DNA from: Fratercula arctica
Lineage: Eukaryota; Chordata; Aves; Charadriiformes; Alcidae
Assembly: GCA_947846985.1 (NCBI GenBank)
Contig: CANTUZ010000014.1
Span: 3,954,374-4,018,373, forward strand
Length of the DNA: 64,000 nt
Reading direction: 5' to 3'
Below the pieces are notes generated by a model that was given only the letters and a program-made list of their open reading frames with translations, had not been told where the DNA came from and ran no database searches. Of the stretch, positions 50,258-61,529 are shown piece by piece. The translations under genes and the position numbers were made by a program. The first letter of the stretch is position 1, and each line of letters starts with the position of its first letter.

Positions 50258-50821
50258 TTAAATGCAATTAAAAAAACGAATCAAGAAGAACCCTGCTAAG
50301 GCAATAAATACCCAGATTCCTAAATTTAGCCCAGGAAGCCAACTGTTTGGATTTACCCACGAGAAATCCTCTTGCGACATTTCAAAGGCGTTGCGGCTCA
50401 TTAAGTCTTGAATCTTTAGTATTTGAGCTTCTCGTTGATCAAAACGAATGTTTTGTTGCAACGACATGTCAGAAGCACCCGGGAGATGGTATTTAACTGT
50501 TTCCCAGCCACGTAGCGACGTATTCCAGGGGAGAGATGCAACACAAAGTCTTCGAGACTTGTACCCCCGATCACAATACAGAGAAAGACGTGTTTTTAAC
50601 GCGTTTTGCCGATCCCCTGTCCATATTACTGCTGCTTCTAAAGCTTGTGATCTGGCTAATATTTCTTCATCTGTACATTCTTGCGTATCTAATTCTTCAG
50701 TTACATTAGATAAAGCTTCTCCTACAACCTTAGCGGTCTGGACAGATTCAGTAAACGCAGCAACGGCTACAGAAGCTGAGGCTAAAATAACTATTGCAGA
50801 TACCACTGCAAAAATCAGCCA
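50258..50821 (-). pseudogene. env: Betaretrovirus-like env, transmembrane subunit remnant
   Basis: A minus-strand frame of about 180 codons to the stop at 50258 resembles the transmembrane envelope subunit of betaretroviruses and ERVK-type elements. It has a hydrophobic N-terminal segment (SAIVILASASVAVAAF), a VIWTGDRQ-type heptad region, a CDRGYKSRRLC cysteine pair, a WVNPNSW pre-membrane motif and a C-terminal membrane anchor (LGIWVFIALAGFFLI). The surface subunit is reduced to fragments between 50.8 and 51.15 kb, so this is a relic. Described only; not reconstructed. Confidence 0.8.
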
Positions 50822-51154
50822 CCCTAAAAATTGTTCGGAGCGTTTATAGCATACTCGCGTTTAAATTTACACAATAAGACCAGTTACATTCTTGTACGCT
50901 TGCATTTTGAGCCAAAGCAAACCCATAGGGATGAGAAGTACGAATCGTTACAGAATTTTCTTGCTCGCAACTTCTCTTTGTTGCGGCGTTACCTCTGCTT
51001 GGCTTACGAAGACTTCTGTTTACAAATACAGATCCCATCCGCCAGCCCTCCGTCTATAACCCAGTGTACACAAGAACCTACACGAGACAGAAAAGAGATA
51101 AGCGTTAAAAACTGAAAGATTAATAAAAATACCCATCCTTAGGTATGCCTGCTT

Positions 51155-51907
51155 TTACGCATTGATCGGCTCGGCTGGTTCCAGGCCTTCCTTTTCCTGT
51201 CCTGGGCTCGGCTGATGAGCCGGCTTCACGAATTTTGCAGGAATCCCGTAGGAACCTGAGGACAGAGACACACCAGCACACCCTCGACCCCATGTTATCG
51301 GGGGGACTGGTCCTTCCCGGTGCCCCCGTTCAAGGTGCTTATAATACACCTTCGGTTGTTCAGGCCATTCAAGCGTCCTTCCGAAATGTCGCTCTACTGC
51401 TGTGGATGACAAAGACGACACGTTTAGAAAATTTAAAGCGTCAGTTGCTTTATACAATCGCTCTTGAGGTGTCATACCCACGGGATTCCCCCTTTTTCGT
51501 TTAGCAAGCGTGGGTTTTAAAGTATGATGCATACGCTCCACAACTGCTCGCCCAGTCGGGGGATGAGGAATACCGGTGACATGTTTAACACCCCATGTCT
51601 GGAAAAAGGCCTGTATTTTAGCAGACACATCAGCTGGTCCGTTATCAGTTTTTACGGTTTTTGGTACTCCCGTGCCTGCAATGCGTTGCAACCAACGTCG
51701 AGTAACATCACCAGCCTTCTCTCCTGTAGGAGCAGTAGCTACAACAAGGTGAAGAAACAAATCAAGCAAAACACGTACATGGTGTAAACATCCAAATTCC
51801 ATCACGTGCGTAACGTCGGATTGCCCAAGTTCATCAGGCGTAAGCCCTCGCGGGTTAACCCCCGCCAACGACGGCAGAGGAGCCGGCTGCTGACACTCGG
51901 CGCAAGT
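51155..51907 (-). pseudogene. pol: Retroviral integrase remnant (pol)
   Basis: An open minus-strand stretch has the second half of the zinc-binding domain (TCAECQ), the catalytic core with DVTHVMEFG, TDNGPAD and GRAVVER (the D, D and E positions of the DDE triad), and a C-terminal DNA-binding-like part (WGRGCAGVSL). The frame is continuous from just after a TGA at 51908-51910 to the stop at 51155. The first Asp lies in a conserved context, so the core is intact at sequence level, but the polyprotein is interrupted upstream. Confidence 0.85.
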
Positions 51908-52548
51908 TCACACAATATCACGGGCTTGTTGTTGCGTTAAAGCAAAGTGCTTCCCCAACGCCTTCGCCTGTTGATGGAAAAAAAAACCGTGCGACATTTT
52001 AGCTCGCTGCATAACGTTCGGAGTTGTTACCGACGGAGCGTGATAACCTGCAGCGGTGTTTCCCTCAGTTAAAGGACCAGGGAAACAGCCATGAGAGCGG
52101 ATGTGGACAATAAAATACGGCAACTGTCTTTTTCGTAAAAGCAACATTAATCGCAGGAAAAGGTTAACTAACAGTTGGTTCTCTACTTGTTTTAGAAATG
52201 CTCCTTCAGGTCTTTGAACAATGCCAGTAACATATTGAGAATCTGCCACTACATTTAACCGTTCCTGCTGAAATAAGTCAAAAGCTTTTACTGTATCCCT
52301 GAACCATCTACAAACACCGTACGGGCGCCAGCAGGATGCGCGGCTGTAAAGGAATTTGTGAAAGTGACTGTAATAGCCTGTGCCGGGGCAAAGAATAATT
52401 TATTCGCCCAATATAATCTACTAAAGGCAAGTTGTAGGTTCAGACTTTGTGATAACCAAAGGTCAAGGCCGTCCTTTTCTGACGGGGACGCGTCTGTGGC
52501 TTGGATCCATTCCAGGAAGCCGCTGACCGCGCAAACGACCCTGCGCAA
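51908..52548 (-). pseudogene. pol: Retroviral reverse-transcriptase end and RNase H remnant (pol)
   Basis: A minus-strand frame 52548-52288 ends in TVFVDGSG, the start of RNase H. A second frame to 51908 contains VADSQYVTGIVQR and HIRSHG with ISH/ARDIV-type zinc-domain text. Between them part of RNase H is deleted with a frameshift, and a TGA at 51908-51910 interrupts the junction with integrase. gag, protease and most of reverse transcriptase are absent. A decayed betaretrovirus/ERVK-like provirus. Confidence 0.8.
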
Positions 52549-53260
52549 TCAATCGTGCTCACATCTCAACCGTCATACTTACTGCTTTCGAAGAGAGGTA
52601 CGCGGCAAAAAATACCCACTCTAGGGCGCAAGCAGGCTCTTTGCGAGGGCGTCATCCCACTGTCCTGTCAGGGCGGAAGGTTGAAATCCTTGATATATCA
52701 TGAGCAGTCTGACAGGAAGGTGTTCGATGCGTCTTGCAGCAGTAGTAGGCTATACCTTACCTGCAACGTGCTGCGATGCCTTCTGAGCGGCTGGGGTTAA
52801 TGAACGTGGAACCTACAGGGGAGGCGGGGCGGGGGGGCAGACACAGCGCTTCAGGGCGTCCCCTTTATCTTCAAAGCAGCTCATGTCTCTCCTCCTCGCT
52901 CCGGCCCGAGACAGCTCCCTCATATCCTGCACTGGATTGAGTGGAAAAGTACAGGCCCGAGTCGCTGCACGCCTGGCCAGGGCATGCCACGAGCCTCACC
53001 CGACTCCTGATCCAGCTTTGCGAACCGCGGCGGTCTGATGCCTGACTACGTCGTCGTACTCCCTTCTAGTTATCATCTTCTTCGAAGGTCAGGTTCTCAT
53101 GGATGCACACATAGTTTTTGCAGCAACAGCACCGAGTCCCTTTTTCCCCCAACACGTATACCGGGTTTGGTTCAACTCGTAGTTTTCCATCGTGTCTCGC
53201 TCCGACCATCCTCTATTGTCCCTTACACACGCCACCCCGTGGCCTCTGCGCATAGATCTG
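52549..53260. other. Unassigned sequence upstream of the pol remnant
   Basis: AT/GC-balanced DNA unlike the minisatellites. It could contain badly decayed viral sequence (a short minus frame reads NQTRYTCWGKKGLGAVAAK near 53150), but I cannot match it. No host gene is seen. Confidence 0.4.
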
Positions 53261-53470
53261 CCACGGCCAAGGAGCCACAAGGGAAAACTGTGGCTTGTTT
53301 TAAAGCTCTCTAAAAACCGCTTGCATTGCAGTACAGACCTTGGGGCTCCGGGCTTTCCTGGCGCCTTCAGTCTCAAAACAACCCTGTCTCACTCGCCCCA
53401 GGGACGGCCACAAAAATTACCATATGTCCGGTGACGGCTGCCAGGCCCAAGGAGCCAGGAGGGAAAACAG
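53261..53470. repeat. Diverged copy of the 190-bp repeat, right flank of provirus
   Basis: Shares GCCACGGCCAAGGAGCCAC, GGGAAAACTGTGGCTTGTTT, AAAGCTCTCTA and GCTCCGGGCTTTCCTGGCGC with 49584-49870, in the same orientation. Confidence 0.75.
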
Positions 53471-55740
53471 ACTTCATAACTTTGAGATGCCAACTCCTCC
53501 GCGACTGCTGAACTGTCCCTCCTCCATAGCTCCACGCTTCCCAAAAAACCACTAATGAAACAACTGTCCACACAACCTGGTGATGGCGACTCCATCTGCA
53601 ACGACTGTACCACCTTCGCCTCAGCAATCCAGGCAGATCCCCGTATTAACGGTCGGTTCTCATCGCTGCTCCAGCCACCCCTGACGCTACGCCCCCAGGC
53701 AGGGCAGCCCCGAGGCAAACACACGTCTATGCACAAACCAACACTGCACAGAACGCTACAAACAACGCGCCTCCGAAATGAGAGAAAACTCTCAGCAAGA
53801 AAAGTGACACTTACGAAAGAAAAAAATCTCATCAAGAAGAACGCGCCTAAATGGAAGTCACCCTTGGGCAAGGAGGCCTGCGGGCCCCTGATGGTGACGT
53901 GAGGAGGCTCAAGGGAAGCCCCAGGAAATGGGTAGAACGATGTGGCCCAAGACAAGAAGCAACTCTCAAAACTGAGAGGACGAATGCGCAGGAAGCCCGG
54001 CTTCAAGACCTAAGAACCTAACGATGCATCTCAGGAGTTTCCAGACAACCCACTTCCATGACCGGGACTTCTGCCCTGCAAGACCGACCTACGCTTTAAG
54101 TGTGTAACACAAGAAGAGCAGCAGCCGATTGGTGCCATGCCCATGGGTGTGGGCGTTCGAGACACTAGAGATGGCACCCGAGGCGCCACGGCCGTGTTCC
54201 TTGAGCTGAAGGACAACATCGAGACCCGAGAAAGGTCTAAGACGCAGAACACACGAACGACACGACAACAGACACAGGCTGGAACCGTCCTGCCCGGGAC
54301 GCGCTGGCGTCACGCTGACCAGTAAGCCACATCCTTTACCTGCCCAAAAGGGGACTGTGCTCCAGGACAGCCCTCGCCACTACACTAACTTTAAAAAACC
54401 CCTTTTTGCAACTGTCAGCCTCGTCCCCTTGGCCCCTCTCTGGCACCGGTCTCTCAGCTTAGCTTTTGGAGGGCCGGGGGTCCGAATCCATCCTTGATGC
54501 AATCCACAAAAACCAGCCATCTGATGTGTTCCTGGGGTCACCAGGCGTCTCCTCTTCCTCCGCAAAAGGAAAAAAAAAAACAACCATAAATCCCAAAAGC
54601 GGTGAGAGCACCAGCAATAAGCATCTTGAGATGCCAACCTCTTCCATAACACCCGCGTCCTCCTGAACTCTGTGAGGCTCCGCTCGCCTGCTCTGCGCTG
54701 ATTCCACTCTGAGGCTGCGGCGACGGTTATTTACGGCACCGAAGATACCGAGAAACACAACAACTGCGCTTCCACCAAAGCGCCGGTCCCGTGCTCCTCC
54801 TCGATCCTATCCAGCTCACCTCAAATGCAAGAGGCTGGAGCAGACCAGGCCCCGTGAACACCCAAACCCAACTGCAAAACATGTTTGAGAAAGACACGTG
54901 AACCTGCCTCCCTTTCCCAGCCATCGCCCAGTGCTAAAAGTTTAGGGCCCCTCTTTCTTCTCCTGAACTGCCAGGGAAGGAGCCCCACTTCTTCCCGGAA
55001 CCGCTCTCCTGAGCCCTGCTCTGCGTTTGGTGGGTATCTCGTGTCTTCCCTCAGACTCTGGGCTCTGCTGCAGACCCACAAAATCAGCGAAGCCCCGACC
55101 CACCAGGGGCCTGCCGCAAGCCGCAAGGGCTCCGGGGCCACCACGACACTCCGGGCGCTGTCGGGGAAGACAACGAGCCGTCCCGTACCCTGAAAGGCAG
55201 CGCACCTTACACCCCTCTTCTTCCTCAAAGCACTGACATTCCATATAGAAACACATACAAGAGATTCACCCCAACTCCCACTCCATCATCTCATAACTGG
55301 CCCAGTTAAGGGTAACAGGAACAACTGCTTACGGAGCGTAGAGCAAAACCAGAGAAAAACACCGAATTCTATCTTCAATAAAGCCAGGAATGACAGCAAA
55401 ACGCACAGCACCTGGAATACAAAAAAAAAAAAGGAAAGACATGCCATTAAACCACCTAGCCACGCTGAACACTCACTGCAAAACTACTGATCTGAGGAAA
55501 AAACAAACACACAAACACACGGAACACACGGAACACGCGAGTCCGTTTTCTACTATATATAGTATTAAACCTTATATATCTGAAAAGTCTCACCTCTAAT
55601 TTCTTACCTCTACTAGTCTTAATGCGAAAACAAACCTGCCCAAACAGCTGAACGGGCGCCAAAGCTGCACTTAATACTTCAGAGACCGCGGAACCCTTCG
55701 CCCGCAGCGGCCCCGCAGCACAATGAGCTCCGCAGCCCCG
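53471..55740. other. Non-coding, mixed-composition region without recognisable gene
   Basis: About 2.3 kb of moderate GC content with only short open frames (up to 135 codons, none with family resemblance). Contains (CACAAACACACGGAACACA)-type short repeats near 55505-55540. No tRNA, snRNA or coding exon was recognised. Confidence 0.5.
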
Positions 55741-55869
55741 GCTGGGCCTCATATACCCCGGGCCCCGCCCACCGCCATCGGGCCCCGCCCACCGCCATCG
55801 GGCCCCGCCCACCGCCCTTCCCACAATCCCCCGGGAAAGGGGCGGGGCCAACCCCCAGTAGGTATAAAA
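55741..55869 (+). promoter_or_regulatory. GC-box repeats plus TATA box, orphan promoter
   Basis: Three direct repeats of GGCCCCGCCCACCGCCATCG (20 bp, about 55753-55815) are followed by another GGGCGGGGCC box and GTATAAAAGCGG, with TATAAAA at 55863-55869. This looks like a plus-strand RNA polymerase II promoter starting near 55895. No coding frame follows; possible splice signals (TTTGGCAG near 56100) suggest a non-coding transcript or an LTR-type promoter. Confidence 0.45.
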
Positions 55870-56148
55870 GCGGCCACAGGCGCAGCAGCTTCTTTTCTCC
55901 TGCCTTAAGTTCCCGGTGGGCGAAGCGTCGCCTCTTTTTATTTCCATTTGGGACTCACCGCTAGCGATTCTCTCACCGCTTTTCTTTGATTTCCGTCCAG
56001 TTGTTGCTGTGGAGAAGAGAGCTCTGCAGGGGTCTCTTTATTTTTGCCATCTTCAGATATTTTTGTGGTTAACCGTTAATCTTGTTTTGTGGTTTTGGCA
56101 GAGTGCTGGAAGCACATGATTTCCAGAAGACTGATAAGCGTTTACGGG

Positions 56149-56345
56149 GTCCTGGAGGACTAAAGTGCCATGGAAACGCGCTTCGGAGGACTGAGGGGGC
56201 ACTTCCGGGGTCCTGGAGGACTTAAGTGCCATAGAGACGCGCGTCGGAGGACTGAGGGGGTTCCTGGAGGACTAAAGTGCCATAGAGATGCGCATCGGAG
56301 GACTGAGAGGGCACTTCCGTGGTCCTGGAGGACGGCGGGGCCATG
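56149..56345. repeat. Three to four units of a 55-60 bp repeat
   Basis: GTCCTGGAGGACTAAAGTGC, CATAGAGACGCGC and TCGGAGGACTGAGGGGGCAC recur in order. No gene in it. Confidence 0.85.
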
Positions 56346-56584
56346 GAGATGGACACCCGGAAAACTGCCGGGCACTGAAACGCACAAGAGCCGATAGTGG
56401 AGGGCCGACGGCCGCTGTCGAGGCCGGGCGGGCGGCACCGATCCCGCTGCAGGTGGCGCGGAGCTCGCCGGAATCCCGGCGGTCCTGAGTCACCCTCCGG
56501 CCGCCGTTTTCTCTCGAGGCCGTCGCCGGACCGGCCTCCGCGAAGCCGCGCACTGCGCAGGAGCTGCGGAACCAACGCACAAGA

Positions 56585-56745
56585 GCCGCCGGGGGCGGGG
56601 CCAGGGAGGGCGGGCCAGGGGGGCGGGGCCAGGGAGGGCGGGGGGGCGGGGCCAGGGAGGGAGGGGCCACAGCGCATGCGCCGCTCCCCACCTGCAGGAC
56701 CCGCCTTCAGCCGCTGGGCGGCAGCACCCCCTTCGTTATTTACAC
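56585..56745. repeat. GC-rich element, copy 1 of a dispersed duplicate
   Basis: GGCGGGGCCAGGGAGGGCGG repeats are followed by about 75 bp (GCGCATGCGCCGCTCCCCAC, CTGCAGGACC, GGGCGGCAGCACCCCCTTC). This is nearly identical to 61864-61940, where the same order (GGCGTGGCC repeats, then the 75-bp block) occurs. Confidence 0.85.
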
Positions 56746-58720
56746 CCCCCCCCACACATATATATATATATTTTTAGTGAATTTATATTGTCTGTTTACA
56801 CTTACATAGAAAATCTGCTTAGATTTATACACTAACACTTAGGATACAGAAAATCTCTTTAGACTGTCTGCTTACACATCTATTTTGACACTAATATCTC
56901 TTTATATTCTAGGATCTTTTCTGTAACACAGATTCCATATAATCATAGAATCCTTAGAGGTTTTTATTTTGAACTTATTTTACATACGCAAATTAATATT
57001 ATGTCTCAATATATACATTTCTCATGTATAAATGAGAGATTGTTCTCGATTTCAATGCCTCACACCCATAGTTACAGGTTTTCACATTTTTTAATGCATC
57101 CCAAGAATTTTCAGACGTTTTGGGGCTGTGAACCACCTCTTTTGGGAGACCCTCACGTAACCCCCCATCCCCCACTCACCTGCTCCTCCGCCGCATCATC
57201 ACTGCCCCAATGACATCGGGGTACCCCAAATGACATCATCACCCCCTCAGACACCCCCACCCCCTTCTATTCACCCCAAAAAAAGGCCCAAAACGCCCAG
57301 ACCCAGGGCTGGCCCCTTCCCCTCAGGGGGCTCTGCCACCGGCTGCAAACCTGGGCTGGGGCATCTCTGGAGCAGCACGAGACGCCGACAACGAGGCACC
57401 TGGGAAACAAAAATCCCCAATTATAGCTCAGCATCCTAAAAAATACCCCGGAAGGGAGCAGAGGAATTGCGTCAGACCGAGGGATGGGAGCTGAGCTACA
57501 GGAGGATTCTGGGGAAGCGCCTCAGCTCCAAACACGGCACAGCCTGCAAAAGCCAGCGCCAGCTCAACTCTTAAAGTCAGGATTAAGGCTAATTTCTATC
57601 ATTTTGAACACGTTCTTAGCGTAACAGCAAACCTTCTCCCTGGTGTTGGGAAACGCCCCGTCCCGTCCCTTTCGGTGACAAGGTGTGCGTCAGGTTCATA
57701 TACGCCAAATAAAAATACACTATAAAAGCATTTGACTCTCCTCTGGCACTACCGTCGCTTGCACAGCTGGGAATTGACACCATAGCACTCTCTCTCCAAA
57801 ATACATCGTTATCATTGGACTACGAGGTTTTTTGTGTGCTACGCAAGGAGGAGGGATGCCTGGCCAGCGGCACTGCCCGAGAGAGACGCTACCGGGCTGC
57901 CAGGGAAACGCGCCACTGAAAGCCAGACAGAAATAAAGTACTTTGGAACACGCTGTCTACACATCAGGGGGAAAAAAAAACAACCCCACATTACATTGTT
58001 GCCTCTTTGTGTGAGCCGACGCAGGCAGGACGCAGGAACAGCCACACACCACGGCTGAAAGGCCAAGAACGAGTTTAATCTCGATACCTCACGGACCGGG
58101 GAATCTCCGAAGCGACACCCGGGCAGAGGCACGCACGCAGGGACCGCGGGCGGCGCGGCGCGAGAGAGCCCTTGTGAGCAAGAGCAGGCGCAGGCTCCCT
58201 GTTCTTGCCGGTATTTCTAAGGTTCAAACAAGCAGAACCTTCTCGCTGCGCTTGGATCTTCTTCCACAACAGGCCGGGATTCTCAAGCGGCTGGATAAGA
58301 TGTCCCTGAGCCCATCACAGACTTACGTCATCTAAGTCCAAGGGTTTTCCTCGCAAGCAGCCCGAGACTGAATAACAATTAGTGTGACAGATGTGGTTTC
58401 CAGCACCCCAGGTGCGAGTCCCTTGAGCGTATTTACAATCCTCCTCGCCAATCTTCCGCTGCTTTCCCACGCTCTTTTGAAAGCTTTAGAGCAAATCCCT
58501 TCCTCCATCTCCGAGGCAGCTTGTGGCACTTCATCTCCCTTTCGCTCTCTCGTCCCATCAGAGCCCCCGTCGGTCTCTGCTCCGCAGCTCCTTTATCCTC
58601 CTCTCTGCATCCAGGGGGTCCCTGCTCGGTTCCTCTCTCACTCGCTCACCTCTCCTTTACCGAGATGCTCCGTCGGGCTCCGGCGCTCCCAGAGGATTTG
58701 CCAGGAGCTGGTGTCCCCTG
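56746..58720. other. AT-rich to mixed region without recognisable gene
   Basis: AT-rich from 56750 to about 57120 (TATATATATATATTTTT at 56758), then mixed. The minus strand near 58070-58290 (GAGATTAAACTCGTTC and around) has the look of an LTR 3' end, but the family is not recognised. Short frames only. Confidence 0.45.
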
Positions 58721-59690
58721 GGAGGGGGAAATGGGTGTAAGGGGGGTCCCAGTGGGATGTGGGGTGTACCGGGGGGAACTCCAGGGGGTCCCAGAGGGCT
58801 CTGGGGTGTCCTGGAGGGGATGTGGGAGGGTCCTAGAGGGGTCCTGGGAAAATGTGGGGGGTCCCAGAAGCTCCAGGGAGTCCTGATGGAACATGACGGG
58901 TCCCAGGGGGGTCCTGGAGGGCCCTGGGGGGGCTCTCGAGGGTGTGGGGGGGGGTCCCAAGGGGACGTGGCAGGTATCAGCAGGGGCTCCAGAGGACTCT
59001 CGAAGATCCTGGGGATGTGTGGGAGGGTCCCAGGGCATCCTAGATGGCTCTAAGGGGGCTCTCTGGGGCTGTGGGGGCTCCCAGGGGAATGTGGGGCATA
59101 CCATGGAGGGGTCCAGAGGGTCCCAGTGGGCTCTGGGGTGTCCTGGGGGTGTGTGGATGGGTCCCAGGGGGAAGGTGGGACGGTCTCAGGGTGCTCCAGG
59201 GAGTCCCAGGGGTGAATGTGTGGGGTTCCAGAAGGCCCCAGAGAGTCATGGGGGAATATGAGGGTCCCAGGAGTCCTGGAGGCCTCTGGGGGGCTCACAG
59301 GGGGTAAGAGGGTGGTCCCAGGACAGTCCCAGGAGGACGTGGGGGGTACTGGGGAAGAGCTCCAGGGGGTCCCAGAGGGCTCTGGGGTTTTCTGGGGAGC
59401 TCCAGGGGGATCTGTGGGGTCCTGGAGGGGGTGTGGGAGGGTCCTAGAGGGGTCCTGGGGAGAATGTGGAGGGTCCCAGAAGGCTCCAGGGTGCCCTGGG
59501 GGAAACATGAGAGGTCCTAGAGCGTCCTGGATAGTCCCAGAGGGGTCCTGGGAGAACATGAAGGGTCGCAGGGCATCCTACAGAGCTCTCAGGGGGGCAG
59601 AGGGTCCCAGGAGATTCTAGGGGGTCTCAGGGGGATCCTGGGGGGTTTAGGGGATCCCAGGGGGTATCAGAGGGCTCGGGGGGGGGGGGC
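58721..59690. repeat. Minisatellite, GGGTCCCAGGGGGTCCTGGA units
   Basis: About 30 units of 25-40 bp (GGTCCCAGAGGGCTCTGGGG, GAATGTGGGGGGTCCCAGAA), with a higher-order period of about 250-300 bp. Confidence 0.9.
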
Positions 59691-59911
59691 AGGGAAATAT
59701 GGGGGTCCCAGGCTGTCTCAGAGAGCTCCAGGGGGGTCCCAGTGTCCCCACACCTGTGATGTGGATGGCGATGGCGCAGGACCCCAGGGAACAGCTGGTG
59801 TGGAGGAGGCAGCCTGCACTGGGGGGGAAATGTGGCGGTGAGGGGGGACACCCCCTTGAAGCCAAAGACAATGATCTTGGAGGAGTCGCTGGGCCCCTCC
59901 CAGACCCTCGG

Positions 59912-61019
59912 CTACAGGTCGCTGCAGGGCTCATCATCCTGCGGGAGGGGGCACGCTGGGGGGGAGCAGTCGCAGGGACCCCCAAACGCCAGGGGATGCC
60001 CCGACCTGACCCTCCCCTCCCACCCCCAGCCCCTCTCCACCCCCCAACCTCCCCTCAGCTTGCCCCGTCTCCTCCTCACAGCCCCACTTCAACTCAGGGC
60101 CCACTTCAGACCACCCCCCCCCCGCCAAACTCAGGGCTCCACCAGGCCCCCCGCCCCCTCCCAGCTCAGGCCTCCCCTCACGCTCCCCCTGCCCCCTCCA
60201 GGGCTCCCTTCAACCCCCCACGTCCCCTACCCAGCCCCCTACAATGCACCCCCCCTCAAGGCCCCCTGTTTGCCCCCATCACCCCTCAAGACGCCCTCAG
60301 GACCCCTTTCCCCCTCCTCACCCCTCAGGGCCCCCTCAGCCCCCTCGTTCCCCCCCAGAGTCCCTCCTCAGAGTCCCCTCAGCCCCCCCATCACCCCTCA
60401 GGACCCCCCAGTCCACTCGGGGGTCCCCTCGGGACCCCCCAGCTCCCCTCAAGGCCTCCCCATGACCCTCAGGACGCCCGTCCCCCCCATCCGCCCCCCA
60501 GGGCCACCTCAGCCCCTCTCCATTCCCCCTCAGGGCCCCCGTCCCCCTCCTCAGTCTCCCCATTCCACCCCTGTCCCCCTTAAGAGCCTTCTCAGGACCC
60601 CCCACCCCTCTCGGGGCCCCCTCAGCCCCTTCCCCCCTCCCCCTCAGGGCCTCCATTCCCCCCTCAGCACCCCCTCAGCCACCCCTCAGCCCCGGCGTTC
60701 CACCTCAGGGCCCCCAGCTCCTTCCACCACCTCTCGCGGGTGGAACCTCCCGTTCCCCTCAGCCTCCCTCAAGTCCCACCCTCAACCCCCCCAGTCCCTT
60801 TCAGGATCCCCTCAGCCTCCCACATCATCCCTCGGGGCACTCTCAAGCCCCCCGCCGCTCCCCGCCACGTTCCCCACCACCCCCGCTCACCTTGACGCGG
60901 TCCAGCTGCCTCACGACGTGCTCGCGGCAGCCCCGCGGGCCCGGCCCGACCGAGCACCCCCCCGCCGAGCCCCGCTGTCCGCCCGGACCGCCCCGCTCCG
61001 ATTTCGAACCGGCCGCCAT
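59912..61019 (-). CDS. Hypothetical small two-exon gene, 51 codons
   Basis: Exon 1 is 61019-60891: ATG, MAAGSKSERGGPGGQRGS ... CREHVVRQLDRVK, donor AAG|GTGAGC. Exon 2 starts at 59938 after CCTCCCGCAG and reads DDEPCSDL to a TAG at 59914-59912. The phase is 0 at both ends. After the TAG the same frame reads on as PRVWEGPSDSSKIIVFGFKG, and a further acceptor-bounded segment lies at about 59819-59755. The real product may therefore be longer, with the TAG being a nonsense change or error. A CpG-rich CCAAT promoter lies upstream. I do not recognise the protein. Confidence 0.4.
59960..60885. other. C-rich intron of the hypothetical gene
   Basis: Plus strand: CCCCTCAGGGCCCCCTC-type 15-20 bp repeats, very C-rich. 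It corresponds to the intron between the two exons above. Nothing else is seen. Confidence 0.6.
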
Positions 61020-61074
61020 TTTCCCCCGGCCTCCTCCGCGGCCGGAGCGCCCTGTCCCGTCCCGCCCATGCCGC

Positions 61075-61262
61075 ACGCCCATTGGCCGCCGCACGCCCGC
61101 CCCGCCCCCCAACCTTGGTCATCCCCGCTCCATTGGACCGTCGCTACCGTCAATCCCCACTGAGCCCCACCCCGGCGACGCGATCCGACCAATGGGGGCG
61201 CGGTGAGGCGATCCGACCAATGGGGGCGCGGTGAGGCGATCCAACCAATGGGGGTCGCGCAT
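61075..61262 (-). promoter_or_regulatory. CCAAT-box promoter with three tandem 27-bp repeats
   Basis: Three direct repeats of GCGATCCGACCAATGGGGGC with GCGGTGAG lie at about 61180-61258, each holding a CCAAT box. Inverted CCAAT boxes (ATTGG) sit at 61080 and 61132. They are 60-240 bp upstream of the ATG at 61019. NF-Y binding is inferred. Confidence 0.6.
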
Positions 61263-61500
61263 GCGCAGTACAGCAGTACAATTTTGGGGGGGGGGGTGTT
61301 CCGCTTTCCCATGTTATTGTATTTGGGGGTTTCCCAGCGCTTTTCCACAACATAAAAGTTGTCGGCCGTTGCTTTCGGGCACGAGAACGGGCGATAACTT
61401 TGCTTTGCGGACGCACAAATCGAGGTGGATTTGGCTTTAGCCGGAGCCCGAAACTGGGATCTCTTTGGTCTTCCTCCGCCGCCGGGGATGGCGCCCGGCA
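61263..61500. other. Unique sequence, no gene assigned
   Basis: Less GC-rich 240 bp with ATAAAAGTTG near 61352; it could be a weak plus-strand promoter. An ATG at 61488 opens a frame that runs directly into GGCGTGGCC repeats, so no gene is called. Confidence 0.4.
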
Positions 61501-61529
61501 ACCCCCCGTGCGGGGCCGGCGCTGCAGAA

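Noticed and set aside
55456..55947. 163-codon minus frame over the GC-box promoter
   Set aside because: GC-rich promoter DNA is open by composition; there is no family resemblance and a TATA promoter points the other way.
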